Positions 9,231 to 16,735 of a DNA stretch of 64,000 nucleotides are shown here, in pieces. The stretch is taken from contig NZ_CP119566.1 of NCBI RefSeq assembly GCF_029277445.1, positions 1,423,501 through 1,487,500 on the forward strand, read 5' to 3'. A program made the translations under genes and the position numbers. This DNA is from Pararhizobium qamdonense. GTDB taxonomy: Bacteria; Pseudomonadota; Alphaproteobacteria; Rhizobiales; Rhizobiaceae. Under the pieces are notes generated by a model, which saw nothing but the letters and a program-made list of their open reading frames with translations, did no database searches and was not told the origin of the DNA. Numbering within the stretch: position 1 is the first letter of the stretch; every line of letters begins with the position of its first letter.

Positions 9231-9584
9231 TTAGAGGCAACTTACATGGCCCGCCGAGGCATAAGCGGCCAGAACACAACACACAGTTCCGACGGTAAAT
9301 ATCATTCCATGAATCGGGACCAAAAAATACCAAGTGGTACGGAAATTCCGATAAAAAACGGATATCAGCAAGCCGGCTAAGCTACCTATAGCGACCGCAA
9401 GAAAGGCGTACCCAAGAAGAGGAATGTAAATCAACAGGATCGGCCAGCAGCTTGCGGCCCTGTAGTGGCCAGCGGTCGCATAGGATAAAACAGCAAGTGT
9501 CATCCATATGAGAATGTGGATTAATAGTGGTCGCTTCGACCAGGAACGGTTCATTTCAAAAACGCCGAACTGCGACTGCGGCAT
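9231..9584 (-). CDS. Hypothetical small multi-pass membrane protein
   Basis: I do not recognise this gene. The frame from ATG 9584 gives 117 residues with about three hydrophobic segments: LLIHILIWMTLAVLSYA, WPILLIYIPLLGYAFLAVAI and GMIFTVGTVCCVLAAYA. A TTG at 9593 and an ATG at 9554 are alternative starts; none has a good ribosome site. Base composition is visibly less GC-rich than the flanking genes, which hints at a recent acquisition or a decaying gene. It lies between the cobalamin adenosyltransferase and rhomboid genes, on the same strand as both. It may be expressed, but nothing in the sequence tells its role. Confidence 0.5.
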   Translation of the reverse strand: MPQSQFGVFEMNRSWSKRPLLIHILIWMTLAVLSYATAGHYRAASCWPILLIYIPLLGYAFLAVAIGSLAGLLISVFYRNFRTTWYFLVPIHGMIFTVGTVCCVLAAYASAGHVSCL

Positions 9585-9742
9585 AGACGTCAATGTCTGG
9601 TCGTCCCGAGATCATAGCTTCCCTCTCAATAATATTCGAATATGATCAATTCATTCAGTCGATTGGATGATTGTCTTACTTGCCTAAGGTCGTTTTATCT
9701 TCGGGTATATCAAAGACTTTTTCAACTGTACCTGCGGGAAGA

Positions 9743-10321
9743 TTACCTGTTTTTCCCCGGAACCCAAAGCACGTCCGACTTGCCCTTGCCGTTGGTCCAG
9801 CGGGCGGCAACGAAGAGGAAATCGGACAGCCGGTTGACATAGGCGAGCGCTTCGCCGCTGACGATCTCGCCGTCGATGCGGGCAAGGTCCACCATCAGCC
9901 GTTCGGCGCGGCGCGCTACCGTGCGGGCGATGTGCAATGTGGCGGCAGCACCGCTGCCACCGGGCAGGACGAAGGAGCGCAACGGATCGAGGTCGCCGTT
10001 CAGTTCGTCGATCTCGGCTTCCAGCCGCGTCACCTGCGCTGCGATGATCCGCAGCGGCTCGTAGGCCAGCGTTTCGCCGGTATCGGGCGTCGAAAGGTCG
10101 GCGCCAAGGTCGAACAAATCGTTTTGAATGCGCATCAGCATCGCATCGAGCCCGGCCAATTCCTGCGTGTGCTGGCGTGCCAGCCCGATGAAGGAGTTGG
10201 TCTCGTCGATCGTGCCATAGGCCTCGACGCGCAGGTCGCTTTTCAGGCGGCGTGGGCCGGTGGCAAGCCCCGTGGTGCCGTCGTCGCCGGTCTTTGTGTA
10301 GATCTTGTTGAGCTTTACCAT
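9743..10321 (-). CDS. PduO-type cob(I)alamin adenosyltransferase
   Basis: 192 residues. Transfers the 5'-deoxyadenosyl group from ATP to cob(I)alamin to make adenosylcobalamin. The N-terminal ATP-binding segment KIYTKTGDDGTTGL and EAYGTIDETNSFIGLAR are the PduO/ACAT hallmarks. FVLPGG and the helix with ARTVARRAER and YVNRLSDFLFVAAR also match. Length is standard. It starts 3 bases after the HIG1 gene stop, so SDR, HIG1 and this gene form one transcription unit. That trio is familiar from rhizobial chromosomes near etfBA. Confidence 0.93.
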   Translation of the reverse strand: MVKLNKIYTKTGDDGTTGLATGPRRLKSDLRVEAYGTIDETNSFIGLARQHTQELAGLDAMLMRIQNDLFDLGADLSTPDTGETLAYEPLRIIAAQVTRLEAEIDELNGDLDPLRSFVLPGGSGAAATLHIARTVARRAERLMVDLARIDGEIVSGEALAYVNRLSDFLFVAARWTNGKGKSDVLWVPGKNR

Positions 10322-10324
10322 CGA

Positions 10325-10522
10325 TCAGCGGCCGCCGCCGGTGATCCACAGGGTCAGCATGATCAGGACGATCGCCACCGCCTGCAGGAATACGCGCGCC
10401 TGCATCAGCTTGTTGGACGTGTTGCCGTCGCCGCCTTTTGCCATGTGGAGCAGACCGCGGATCAGGACGATGGCGACAAGGCCCATGACGAGCAGTGTCA
10501 GACCGGTGAGAAAACTATGCAT
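10325..10522 (-). CDS. HIG1-domain (twin transmembrane) small protein
   Basis: 65 residues forming two membrane helices, FLTGLTLLVMGLVAIVLIRG and FLQAVAIVLIMLTLWI. The linker NTSNKLMQARV carries the NKLM-x-x-RV pattern of the hypoxia-induced-protein (HIG1) domain. Eukaryotic relatives (Rcf1/Higd) modulate respiratory supercomplexes. The bacterial role is not established. ATG at 10522 lies 23 bases after the SDR stop and 3 bases before the adenosyltransferase start codon, so expression is probably coupled. Confidence 0.85.
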   Translation of the reverse strand: MHSFLTGLTLLVMGLVAIVLIRGLLHMAKGGDGNTSNKLMQARVFLQAVAIVLIMLTLWITGGGR

Positions 10523-10545
10523 GTGACTAACCCTTGCCTTTCAGC

Positions 10546-11379
10546 TCAGCCGAAGCGGCCCATCAAACGATAGAACAGCCCGGCCGGCAGCAGTTTCTTC
10601 AAAAGCGCACCCTGCTTGGCCGGCTGCGTCACGATGTAATGCGGCTTCGGCTTCTTCGCGGTCAATGCGCGTTTCAGCGCAGTATACACCGCATCGGGCT
10701 CAAGCTTGCCCTTTGCCGGTCCGCTTTCCCCCTTGAGCCGCCGCATCTGCAGTTCATACTCCACGGCATGGACAGATCCTTTGAGGTCGATGAACCGCTC
10801 GATATTGACGATCGCATTGGCGGTGAAGCGCGATGTGATCGGCCCGGGCTCGATCAGGCTCACTTCGATGCCGCTGCCTTCCAGTTCCATGCGCATGGTC
10901 AAGGTCAGGCCTTCCAGCGCAAATTTCGACGCATTATACGCCCCCCGCCACTTGAACGGGACAATGCCCAGAATGGACGAGCATTGCACGATGCGGCCGT
11001 GGCCCTGTGCCCGCATCGCCGGGATGATCCGCCGGGTCAGGTCGTGCCAGCCGATGACGTTGGTTTCCAGCTGCAGCCGCAATGCCTCCACCGGCAGGTC
11101 CTCGACGGCGCCCGCCTGGCCATAGGCGCCATTGTTGAACAGGGCATCCAGCCTGCCGCCGGTGCGGGCAAACACGTCATCGACAAGTTTGGATATGGTG
11201 TCCGGTTTGGTATAATCCATCAGGAAGGCGTCGATGCCGTCATTTTCCAGTGCGGCAAGGTCCTGCGCCTTGCGGACGGTGGCAAAGACCCGCCAGCCGT
11301 CCTTAAGGAGGGCGCGGGCGCACCAGGCACCAATGCCGGAGGAGCAGCCGGTGACGATTATCGAGGGACGGTCGATCAT
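10546..11379 (-). CDS. Short-chain dehydrogenase/reductase (SDR)
   Basis: 277 residues from ATG 11379, chosen because AGGAAA lies just upstream; a longer open frame continues to 12324 opposite the BrkB-like gene and is spurious. A classical SDR: TGCSSGIG cofactor loop, NNGAYG, catalytic Ser in QCSSILG and the YNASK catalytic motif. The enzyme is cytosolic, using NAD(P)(H). The substrate is unknown. The C-terminal tail HYIVTQPAKQGALLKKLLPAG resembles the retinol-dehydrogenase-like SDRs of rhizobia. First gene of the SDR-HIG1-PduO unit. It is divergent from the BrkB-like gene, with 93 bases between starts. Confidence 0.9.
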   Translation of the reverse strand: MIDRPSIIVTGCSSGIGAWCARALLKDGWRVFATVRKAQDLAALENDGIDAFLMDYTKPDTISKLVDDVFARTGGRLDALFNNGAYGQAGAVEDLPVEALRLQLETNVIGWHDLTRRIIPAMRAQGHGRIVQCSSILGIVPFKWRGAYNASKFALEGLTLTMRMELEGSGIEVSLIEPGPITSRFTANAIVNIERFIDLKGSVHAVEYELQMRRLKGESGPAKGKLEPDAVYTALKRALTAKKPKPHYIVTQPAKQGALLKKLLPAGLFYRLMGRFG

Positions 11380-11472
11380 AATGGGTCGTTTCCTGTAGAA
11401 ATTGCCGACCGGTCTCCCATATTCATGAGCGGGTGACAATCCGTGGAGCATGATGAGACAGTTGGAGAGAGA

Positions 11473-12405
11473 ATGCCGGCCTTCGTACGCATAGCCTGGA
11501 AGGTCGTTTTCGATGCCGTCTGGCATTTCAGCGAAGACGACGGCTGGGCGATGGCGAGCCATGTGGCGCTCTCCACCCTTCTGGCAATCTTTCCCTTCCT
11601 GATCTTCGGCACGGCGCTCGGCAGCTTTCTCGGCGCCGACCAGTTTGCCACGACCGCGGTGCATTTCATTTTCGATACCTGGCCCGAATCGATCGCCAAG
11701 CCGATTTCCGATGAAGTCGTGCGGGTCTTGACCACGCCGCGCGGCGGACTTTTGACCGTGTCGGTTCTCGCCGCCGCCTATTTCGCCTCCAATGGCGTCG
11801 AGGCGCTGCGCGTCTCGCTCAACCGCGCCTACCGGGTGGCCGAAAGCCGGGCCTGGTACAAGACGCGTGTGGCGAGCCTTGCCTTCGTGCTGGCCGGCGT
11901 TCTGGTGCTTGCAATCGTCAGCCTGCTGCTTGTCGCCGTGCCGCTCGCCATCCGCTATGCCGGCACCTATCTGCCCTGGTTCAACGGCCTGTTGTCGATG
12001 ATCGACAGCTGGAGCCTTGCCGGCGTCTTCATCATGCTGACCACCGGCCTCATCGTCAGCCATCTCTGGCTGCCGGACGGGCGGCGCAAGATCATGGACG
12101 TGCTGCCGGGCATCATCCTGACGCTGATCGCCTGGTCGGTCGGCGCCTATGTGTTTGCGTCCTACCTGTCCACGTTCGCCAATTACGTCTCGACCTATGC
12201 CGGTCTTGCCTCGATCATGATCGCGCTGGTATTTCTCTATATCGTCGGCGTCATCTTCATTCTCGGCGCCGAGATCAACGCGGCGATCATGAAATACAAG
12301 GTCAAGCGCATGGTCATCCGCCATATCATGGGGCCGCGCGAAGAGGTCGTTAAGGCAGAGCCGGAAGCCGCGCAGACCGAGGTTCCCAGGGAAAACGTCC
12401 TATAA
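11473..12405 (+). CDS. YihY/BrkB-family inner membrane protein
   Basis: 310 residues with about six membrane helices. The N-terminal region DGWAMASHVALSTLLAIFPF and the C-terminal FLYIVGVIFILGAEINAAIM are the family signatures. It was once annotated as ribonuclease BN, but the family is now regarded as membrane proteins of unclear transport function. I chose ATG 11473, which has GGAGAGAG just upstream; an in-frame GTG at 11443 has no such site. Its stop TAA overlaps the convergent gluQ stop by six bases at 12400-12405. Confidence 0.9.
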   Translation: MPAFVRIAWKVVFDAVWHFSEDDGWAMASHVALSTLLAIFPFLIFGTALGSFLGADQFATTAVHFIFDTWPESIAKPISDEVVRVLTTPRGGLLTVSVLAAAYFASNGVEALRVSLNRAYRVAESRAWYKTRVASLAFVLAGVLVLAIVSLLLVAVPLAIRYAGTYLPWFNGLLSMIDSWSLAGVFIMLTTGLIVSHLWLPDGRRKIMDVLPGIILTLIAWSVGAYVFASYLSTFANYVSTYAGLASIMIALVFLYIVGVIFILGAEINAAIMKYKVKRMVIRHIMGPREEVVKAEPEAAQTEVPRENVL

Positions 12406-13290
12406 CAGCAGCATCTGTCTGATATCATCCGGCGTCTTGCCCGCCTCGCGGAACGCGGCGATGCCTGTGTCGCGATTGCTTTTCGAGAGCTTGCGGCCGT
12501 CTGGACCAAGGATCAGCCGGTGATGATGATAAACCGGGTGGGGCAGATCGAGCAGGGTCTGCAGCAGCCGGTGCACCGATGTGGCATGGAACAGATCGCT
12601 GCCCCTGACCACATGGCTGACCCCTTGCAGCGCATCGTCCAGCGTCACCGCCAGATGATAGCTCGATGGCGCGTCCAAGCGTGACAGCACGACATCGCCC
12701 CAGGCGGACGGATCGGCCGCAATCAAACCTGTTTCGTCCGTCGGGCCGCTGCCGCTTTCCTGCCATGTCAGCGGTTCTTTCAGCTGCGCCATCGCCTTGG
12801 CCATGTCCAGCCGCCAGGCATGCGGCTTGCCCCCGGCGAGCATGCGCTGGCGCGCATCATCTGACAGCCTGCGTTCCTCGCCGGGATAGAGCGGCGCGCC
12901 GTCGGGATCACGCGGCCACGTCTTTCCCCTTGCCTCGAATTCGCCGACCGCCGTTTTGATCGCACCGCGCGTCAGGAAAGCCGGATAGACCAGATCGCGC
13001 GCGATCAGCTGGCCGAGCGACTGGCGATAGAGATCGAGATGCTCCGATTGCCGCCGCACCGGCTGTTCCCAGTCAAGTCCCAACCATTTGAGATCGGCGA
13101 TGATCCCGGCTTCGAATTCCGGCGTGGAGCGGGCAATGTCGATATCCTCGATCCGCAGGAGGAAGCGGCCGAGCTCCCGTTTCGCCATGTCATGGTTGAG
13201 AATGGCCGAGAGCGCATGGCCGAGATGCAGCTGGCCGTTCGGGCTTGGTGCAAAGCGGAAGACCGGTTGTTTTGAGGCTGGTTTGTTCAT
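12400..13290 (-). CDS. gluQ: Glutamyl-Q tRNA(Asp) synthetase
   Basis: 296 residues, a truncated paralogue of glutamyl-tRNA synthetase lacking the anticodon-binding domain. It attaches glutamate to the queuosine at position 34 of tRNA(Asp). The class I signature FAPSPNGQLHLGHA is at residues 12-25 and the KMSKS-type loop is GRKLSKSNR near the C-terminus. The reading frame continues upstream of ATG 13290 to 13491, but that stretch overlaps the AlkA leader and has no family similarity. Divergent from alkA and convergent with the BrkB-like gene, whose stop it overlaps. Confidence 0.93.
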   Translation of the reverse strand: MNKPASKQPVFRFAPSPNGQLHLGHALSAILNHDMAKRELGRFLLRIEDIDIARSTPEFEAGIIADLKWLGLDWEQPVRRQSEHLDLYRQSLGQLIARDLVYPAFLTRGAIKTAVGEFEARGKTWPRDPDGAPLYPGEERRLSDDARQRMLAGGKPHAWRLDMAKAMAQLKEPLTWQESGSGPTDETGLIAADPSAWGDVVLSRLDAPSSYHLAVTLDDALQGVSHVVRGSDLFHATSVHRLLQTLLDLPHPVYHHHRLILGPDGRKLSKSNRDTGIAAFREAGKTPDDIRQMLLL

Positions 13291-13375
13291 ATTTACGTCT
13301 TGGCACGGAAGCGCGCATCCGGCCACGGGTTTTGTCCGTCGGCAAGCAAAGGCGGGTGGCGGTGGAGGAATGAAC

Positions 13376-14023
13376 ATGCGGATCATCCGCACGCATGAGG
13401 ATATCACCGCAGGGCTGAGCGGTCTGGTGATGCTCGATGCGCGGCTGGAGCATGTCGTGTCGAAGGCAGGCCCCGTTCCCCTGCGCCGCACCGATCCCGG
13501 CTATCGCGGCATCGCCAATATCATCGTTTCGCAAATGGTCTCGAAAGCCAGTGCTGCCGCGATCTGGAACCGCATGGAGATGGCGGTGGGTGTGATCGAC
13601 GCCCGCAGCGTGACCGCCATGTCCGACGAGGATTGCCGTGTGGTCGGCCTGTCGCGCGCCAAGGCCGATACGCTGCGGCGGGTGGCGCGCGCCGTACTGG
13701 ACGGCGAGCTGGACCTTGAGGCAATCTGTTCGATCGAGGGCAGCGCCGCGATCCGCGAGATGACCGCCATCAAGGGCGTCGGCCGCTGGACCGCCGAAGT
13801 CTATCTTCTGTTTTGCGCCGGTCATCCCGATGTGTTTCCGGTCGGCGATATCGCGCTGCAAAATGCGGTCGGGCATGCGCTGATGCTGGAGACGCGCCCG
13901 TCGGTGCGTGAACTTGATTCGCTGACGGCGCTCTGGGCGCCCTGGCGCAGCGTCGCGGCGCGTTTGTTCTGGGCCTATTATGCCACGCAAATGCGCCGGG
14001 ACGGCACTCCGGCGCCTCTTTGA
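13376..14023 (+). CDS. alkA: DNA-3-methyladenine glycosylase II (AlkA family)
   Basis: 215 residues. Base-excision repair glycosylase removing alkylated purines. The helix-hairpin-helix IKGVGRWTAEVYLLF and the catalytic aspartate in PVGDIALQNAVG are intact. It is of the short form without the N-terminal TBP-like domain of E. coli AlkA. ATG 13376 (MRIIRTHED) lies 7 bases after GGAGG; an ATG at 13370 is in frame but too close to that site. Divergent from gluQ. Confidence 0.93.
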   Translation: MRIIRTHEDITAGLSGLVMLDARLEHVVSKAGPVPLRRTDPGYRGIANIIVSQMVSKASAAAIWNRMEMAVGVIDARSVTAMSDEDCRVVGLSRAKADTLRRVARAVLDGELDLEAICSIEGSAAIREMTAIKGVGRWTAEVYLLFCAGHPDVFPVGDIALQNAVGHALMLETRPSVRELDSLTALWAPWRSVAARLFWAYYATQMRRDGTPAPL

Positions 14024-14131
14024 GACAAAAAGCGAATCTTTTGTTTCCTTTTTCCTTTTGGCTTCACAATCCTGACGCAACGGGCCTAATATAGAAGGTG
14101 CAGGTGCCGAATCGAGCAGGAGTATACTGGC

Positions 14132-14689
14132 TTGACGATTGCAGTCTCACCACACGGCCTTCCAGCGCTCGTGCTGAACGCTGACTATAGGCCGCTGAGT
14201 TATTACCCCTTGTCGCTCTGGTCCTGGCAGGACGCGATCAAGGCCGTTTTCCTAGACCGTGTGCATATCCTGGCCGAATACGATCATCAGGTCTCTTCCC
14301 CCAGCTTTTCCATGCGCCTGCCCAGTGTCGTCTGCCTGAAAAGCTACGTGCAGCCATCGCGCCATCCCGCCTTCACGCGGTTCAACGTGTTCCTGCGTGA
14401 CCGTTTCGAATGCCAGTATTGCGGCTCTCCGGACGATCTGACCTTCGACCATGTGATCCCGCGCTGCTGCGGCGGCCAGACCACCTGGGAAAATGTCGTC
14501 GCCGCCTGCTCGCCGTGCAATCTGCGCAAGGGCGGCAAGATGCCACGCCAGGCGGGCATGTTCCCGCACCAGAAACCGTTCCACCCGACGGTGCAGGACC
14601 TGCACAATAACGGCCGGCTGTTCCCACCCAACCATCTGCATGACAGCTGGATGGACTATCTCTACTGGGATGTCGAACTGCAGCCTTGA
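14132..14689 (+). CDS. HNH endonuclease family protein
   Basis: 185 residues from TTG 14132, with AGGAG ten bases upstream. The zinc/HNH core is complete: CQYC (Cys94, Cys97), FDHVIPR (Asp106-His107), WENVVAACSPCN (Asn121, Cys126, Cys129, Asn130). The N-terminal half, PALVLNADYRPLSYYPLSLW, is the conserved leader of the chromosomal HNH family found across alphaproteobacteria. Such solitary genes are not linked to phages or restriction modules here. The cellular role is unknown. Convergent with dsbB, with a hairpin at 14718-14737 between them. Confidence 0.9.
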   Translation: MTIAVSPHGLPALVLNADYRPLSYYPLSLWSWQDAIKAVFLDRVHILAEYDHQVSSPSFSMRLPSVVCLKSYVQPSRHPAFTRFNVFLRDRFECQYCGSPDDLTFDHVIPRCCGGQTTWENVVAACSPCNLRKGGKMPRQAGMFPHQKPFHPTVQDLHNNGRLFPPNHLHDSWMDYLYWDVELQP

Positions 14690-14717
14690 TCGAGCGGGCT
14701 GGATATCTGTAACGGCT

Positions 14718-14737
14718 GCGGCTGCGCTTGCAGCCGC
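14718..14737. terminator. Hairpin between convergent HNH and dsbB genes
   Basis: GCGGCTGC and GCAGCCGC form an 8-bp perfect stem with a 4-base loop, between two stop codons. There is no U-run on either side, so it may only stabilise transcript ends. Confidence 0.4.
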
Positions 14738-14745
14738 GTCAAGGC

Positions 14746-15255
14746 TTACGCCTTGGCGGCGCCGCGCAGGGCAATGGCCGCCAGGATCAGGCTGGCAATG
14801 ACATTCCATCCGGCAAAGGACAGACCGAGCACGCGCAGGGCTGCATCCGTGCAAGACGGGCCGTGTTTGCTGTCGAGATCGCCGAGCAGGTCGCCGACAT
14901 TGCCGGACACGCCTGAGGCAGAGGTTGCGCAGGTGGCTGGACCTTCCCAGAAATGCCATTCGACGCCGGCATGATAGACGCCGGTTCCGGCCCCCACCAG
15001 CATCAGGATGCCGATGACCACCAGCAGCGCGCGGGTCGTCCAGACCGGAAGCCGCAGGAAGGACGTCGCAATCGCGACGAGCCCAATCGGAATGCCCCAG
15101 TAATAGGGCGTGCGCTGCAAGAGGCAGAGCGCACAGGGGATGTAGCCGCCGATATGCTCGAACGCGAGCGCGCCGCCGACGGTGCCGGTCATGCCGAGCG
15201 TGGCAAGGACAGACGGCAGAAGGCCGCGGGGGGACTGGGTCTGGCTGTCGCTCAC
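14746..15255 (-). CDS. dsbB: Disulfide bond formation protein DsbB
   Basis: Inner-membrane quinone-linked oxidase that re-oxidises DsbA. Four helices are visible. The first periplasmic loop carries the CALC redox pair in GGYIPCALCLLQRTPYYWG. The second pair is in GPATCATSA and GPSCTDA. I prefer the GTG at 15255 (VSDSQTQSPRG), six bases after GGAG, giving 169 residues. ATG 15267 and TTG 15294 are in frame, and the latter would overlap the upstream DedA-like gene stop. It follows that gene directly on the same strand, so they are likely co-transcribed. Confidence 0.9.
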   Translation of the reverse strand: MSDSQTQSPRGLLPSVLATLGMTGTVGGALAFEHIGGYIPCALCLLQRTPYYWGIPIGLVAIATSFLRLPVWTTRALLVVIGILMLVGAGTGVYHAGVEWHFWEGPATCATSASGVSGNVGDLLGDLDSKHGPSCTDAALRVLGLSFAGWNVIASLILAAIALRGAAKA

Positions 15256-15286
15256 GGCGGGCTCCATCGGAATGTCAGGCAAAATC

Positions 15287-15874
15287 TCAGGCAAGGAAAC
15301 GGTAGGCGGCGAACATGGCGATCAGCACACCGGCGCAAGCCGCTGCCAGAAGACCGAGACGCTTTTCGATGAAATGGCGGATTTCTTCGCCATAGCGCTG
15401 CAAAAGCCAGGCGAGAAGGAAGAAGCGGGCGCCGCGGGCAATGACCGCCGAGACGATGAACAGCCCCAGACTGATATTGGCAGCACCCGACAGGATGGTC
15501 ACAACCTTGATCGGCGGCAGATGCGCAAGGCCTGACGTGACCAGCAGCAGCACCAGCGTCTCATAGCCGACCGATGCCTTCATCGCCTCAAAGGCTTCGA
15601 GCTTGCCATAGAAATGCAGGATCGGCTTGGCCAGCGCCTCGAAAGCGTAATGACCGATATACCAGCCGGCAATGCCCCCGAGAACGGACGCGATCGTTGC
15701 CACCAGCGCATAGCGGTAGGCACGCTCGGGCTTGGCCAGCGCCATCGGCAGGAAGAGAACGTCGGCCGGAACCAGGAAGACGGAACTTTCAACGAATGCG
15801 ATGACTGCGAGCCACGCTTCGGCGGATTTCCGGGCGGCAAGCGACATGGTCCAGTCGTAAAGGCGTCGAAGCAT
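15287..15874 (-). CDS. YqaA/DedA-family membrane protein
   Basis: 195 residues from ATG 15874 (MLRRLYDWT). SNARE-associated/VTT-type fold: FVESSVFLVPADVLFLPMAL with acidic and proline residues in a re-entrant loop, then GGIAGWYIGHYAFE and LPPIKVVTILSGA with a conserved arginine in GARFFLLAWLLQRYG. Members flip phospholipids or undecaprenyl phosphate, or affect membrane potential. The YqaA subgroup is uncharacterised. A longer frame to 15985 lacks a better start. Upstream of dsbB in the same direction. Confidence 0.87.
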   Translation of the reverse strand: MLRRLYDWTMSLAARKSAEAWLAVIAFVESSVFLVPADVLFLPMALAKPERAYRYALVATIASVLGGIAGWYIGHYAFEALAKPILHFYGKLEAFEAMKASVGYETLVLLLVTSGLAHLPPIKVVTILSGAANISLGLFIVSAVIARGARFFLLAWLLQRYGEEIRHFIEKRLGLLAAACAGVLIAMFAAYRFLA

Positions 15875-16050
15875 CAAGGATTTCCAGTTTCGGTTCCCGC
15901 CTTTTAGGCAGGATTGGCCATGCTGTAAATGATTTGCTACAGCGCGAATTGCACAGTTTTGTGATTCCCGGCCCCCGATCTTCAAAATCCCGGTTGACCG
16001 TTCCGAAACGGTTCGTGTAAACGCTTTTTGCTACCCCGAAAGGTATCCGT

Positions 16051-16135
16051 GCCCCGTTGGCGGAATTGGTAGACGCGCCTGACTCAAAATCAGGTTCCGA
16101 GAGGAGTGCTGGTTCGATTCCGGCACGGGGCACCA
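16051..16135 (+). tRNA. tRNA-Leu(CAA)
   Basis: 85 bases with the CCA end encoded. The acceptor stem is GCCCCGT/ACGGGGC with discriminator A. The anticodon arm is CCTGA-CTCAAAA-TCAGG, so the anticodon is CAA, reading UUG. The long variable arm (TTCCGAGAGGAGT region) and the T loop GGTTCGATTCC fit a class II leucine tRNA. No integrase or attachment repeat is visible next to it. Confidence 0.96.
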
Positions 16136-16404
16136 TTTCGATTTTTAATCACAGCTGTTGTATTGCGTATCGCTCCGTCGAACGCGCCAGTCCTTTTCGC
16201 GCGGCGCGTAAGTTGCTTAATCGAAACACAACCATTTGGCGCGCGAATTCGCGCTATCACTTTTGGTGTGCGCCATATCAGAACACTTCGGATAGACGAT
16301 TAACCGCCTCGTGGCATCAGCGTTGCAAAACGCGGCTGTCGTGATCAGTCTGGGACAAATCAAATCCCTCATTGGCACATTCTGCCTTTAAACCGGAGCC
16401 GAGC

Positions 16405-16629
16405 ATGTCCCAGTCTGCTGCGTCCTGCGCCATTTTTGATGATATCGATGCGTTGTCCGGCGCGTTGTTTTCCTTTTGCGCGGAGCGTGGCGTTCGTTTG
16501 CGCAGCCAGGAAGGCGTCAGTGCGGCCGGTGCCGTCATCGATCTGTTCTTTGCGGGCTATACGACGCAGGACGAATTGCTGGGGGCTTTGAACGACCGGC
16601 ATAGCCGCGAAGTTGCTTTTGCGTCCTGA
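16405..16629 (+). CDS. Hypothetical small protein
   Basis: 74 residues from ATG 16405 (MSQSAASCAIFDDIDALSG), with GGAG at the proper distance. It is a soluble, mostly helical sequence with acidic and basic patches; no domain recognised. The 270-base stretch between the tRNA and this gene (16136-16404) holds no gene that I can support. Codon usage resembles neighbouring genes, so it is probably real. Confidence 0.55.
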   Translation: MSQSAASCAIFDDIDALSGALFSFCAERGVRLRSQEGVSAAGAVIDLFFAGYTTQDELLGALNDRHSREVAFAS

Positions 16630-16735
16630 CGTGCCGGGAACGCGCCGCCGGTTCTCAACGCTCAGCGAGCTTTGGTTGAATTTCCTTGGCCGGAAGTGTT
16701 AGGTGCGCTGCAGCGACATTTCTTGCGGCGGGCAC

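Noticed and set aside
10546..12324. 592-codon minus frame extending the SDR
   Set aside because: The upstream 315 codons are the antisense of the BrkB-like gene; ATG 11379 with AGGAAA gives a normal SDR.
16051..16404. Possible integration site at the tRNA-Leu gene
   Set aside because: No integrase, no repeated tRNA 3' end and no foreign gene block follow the tRNA.
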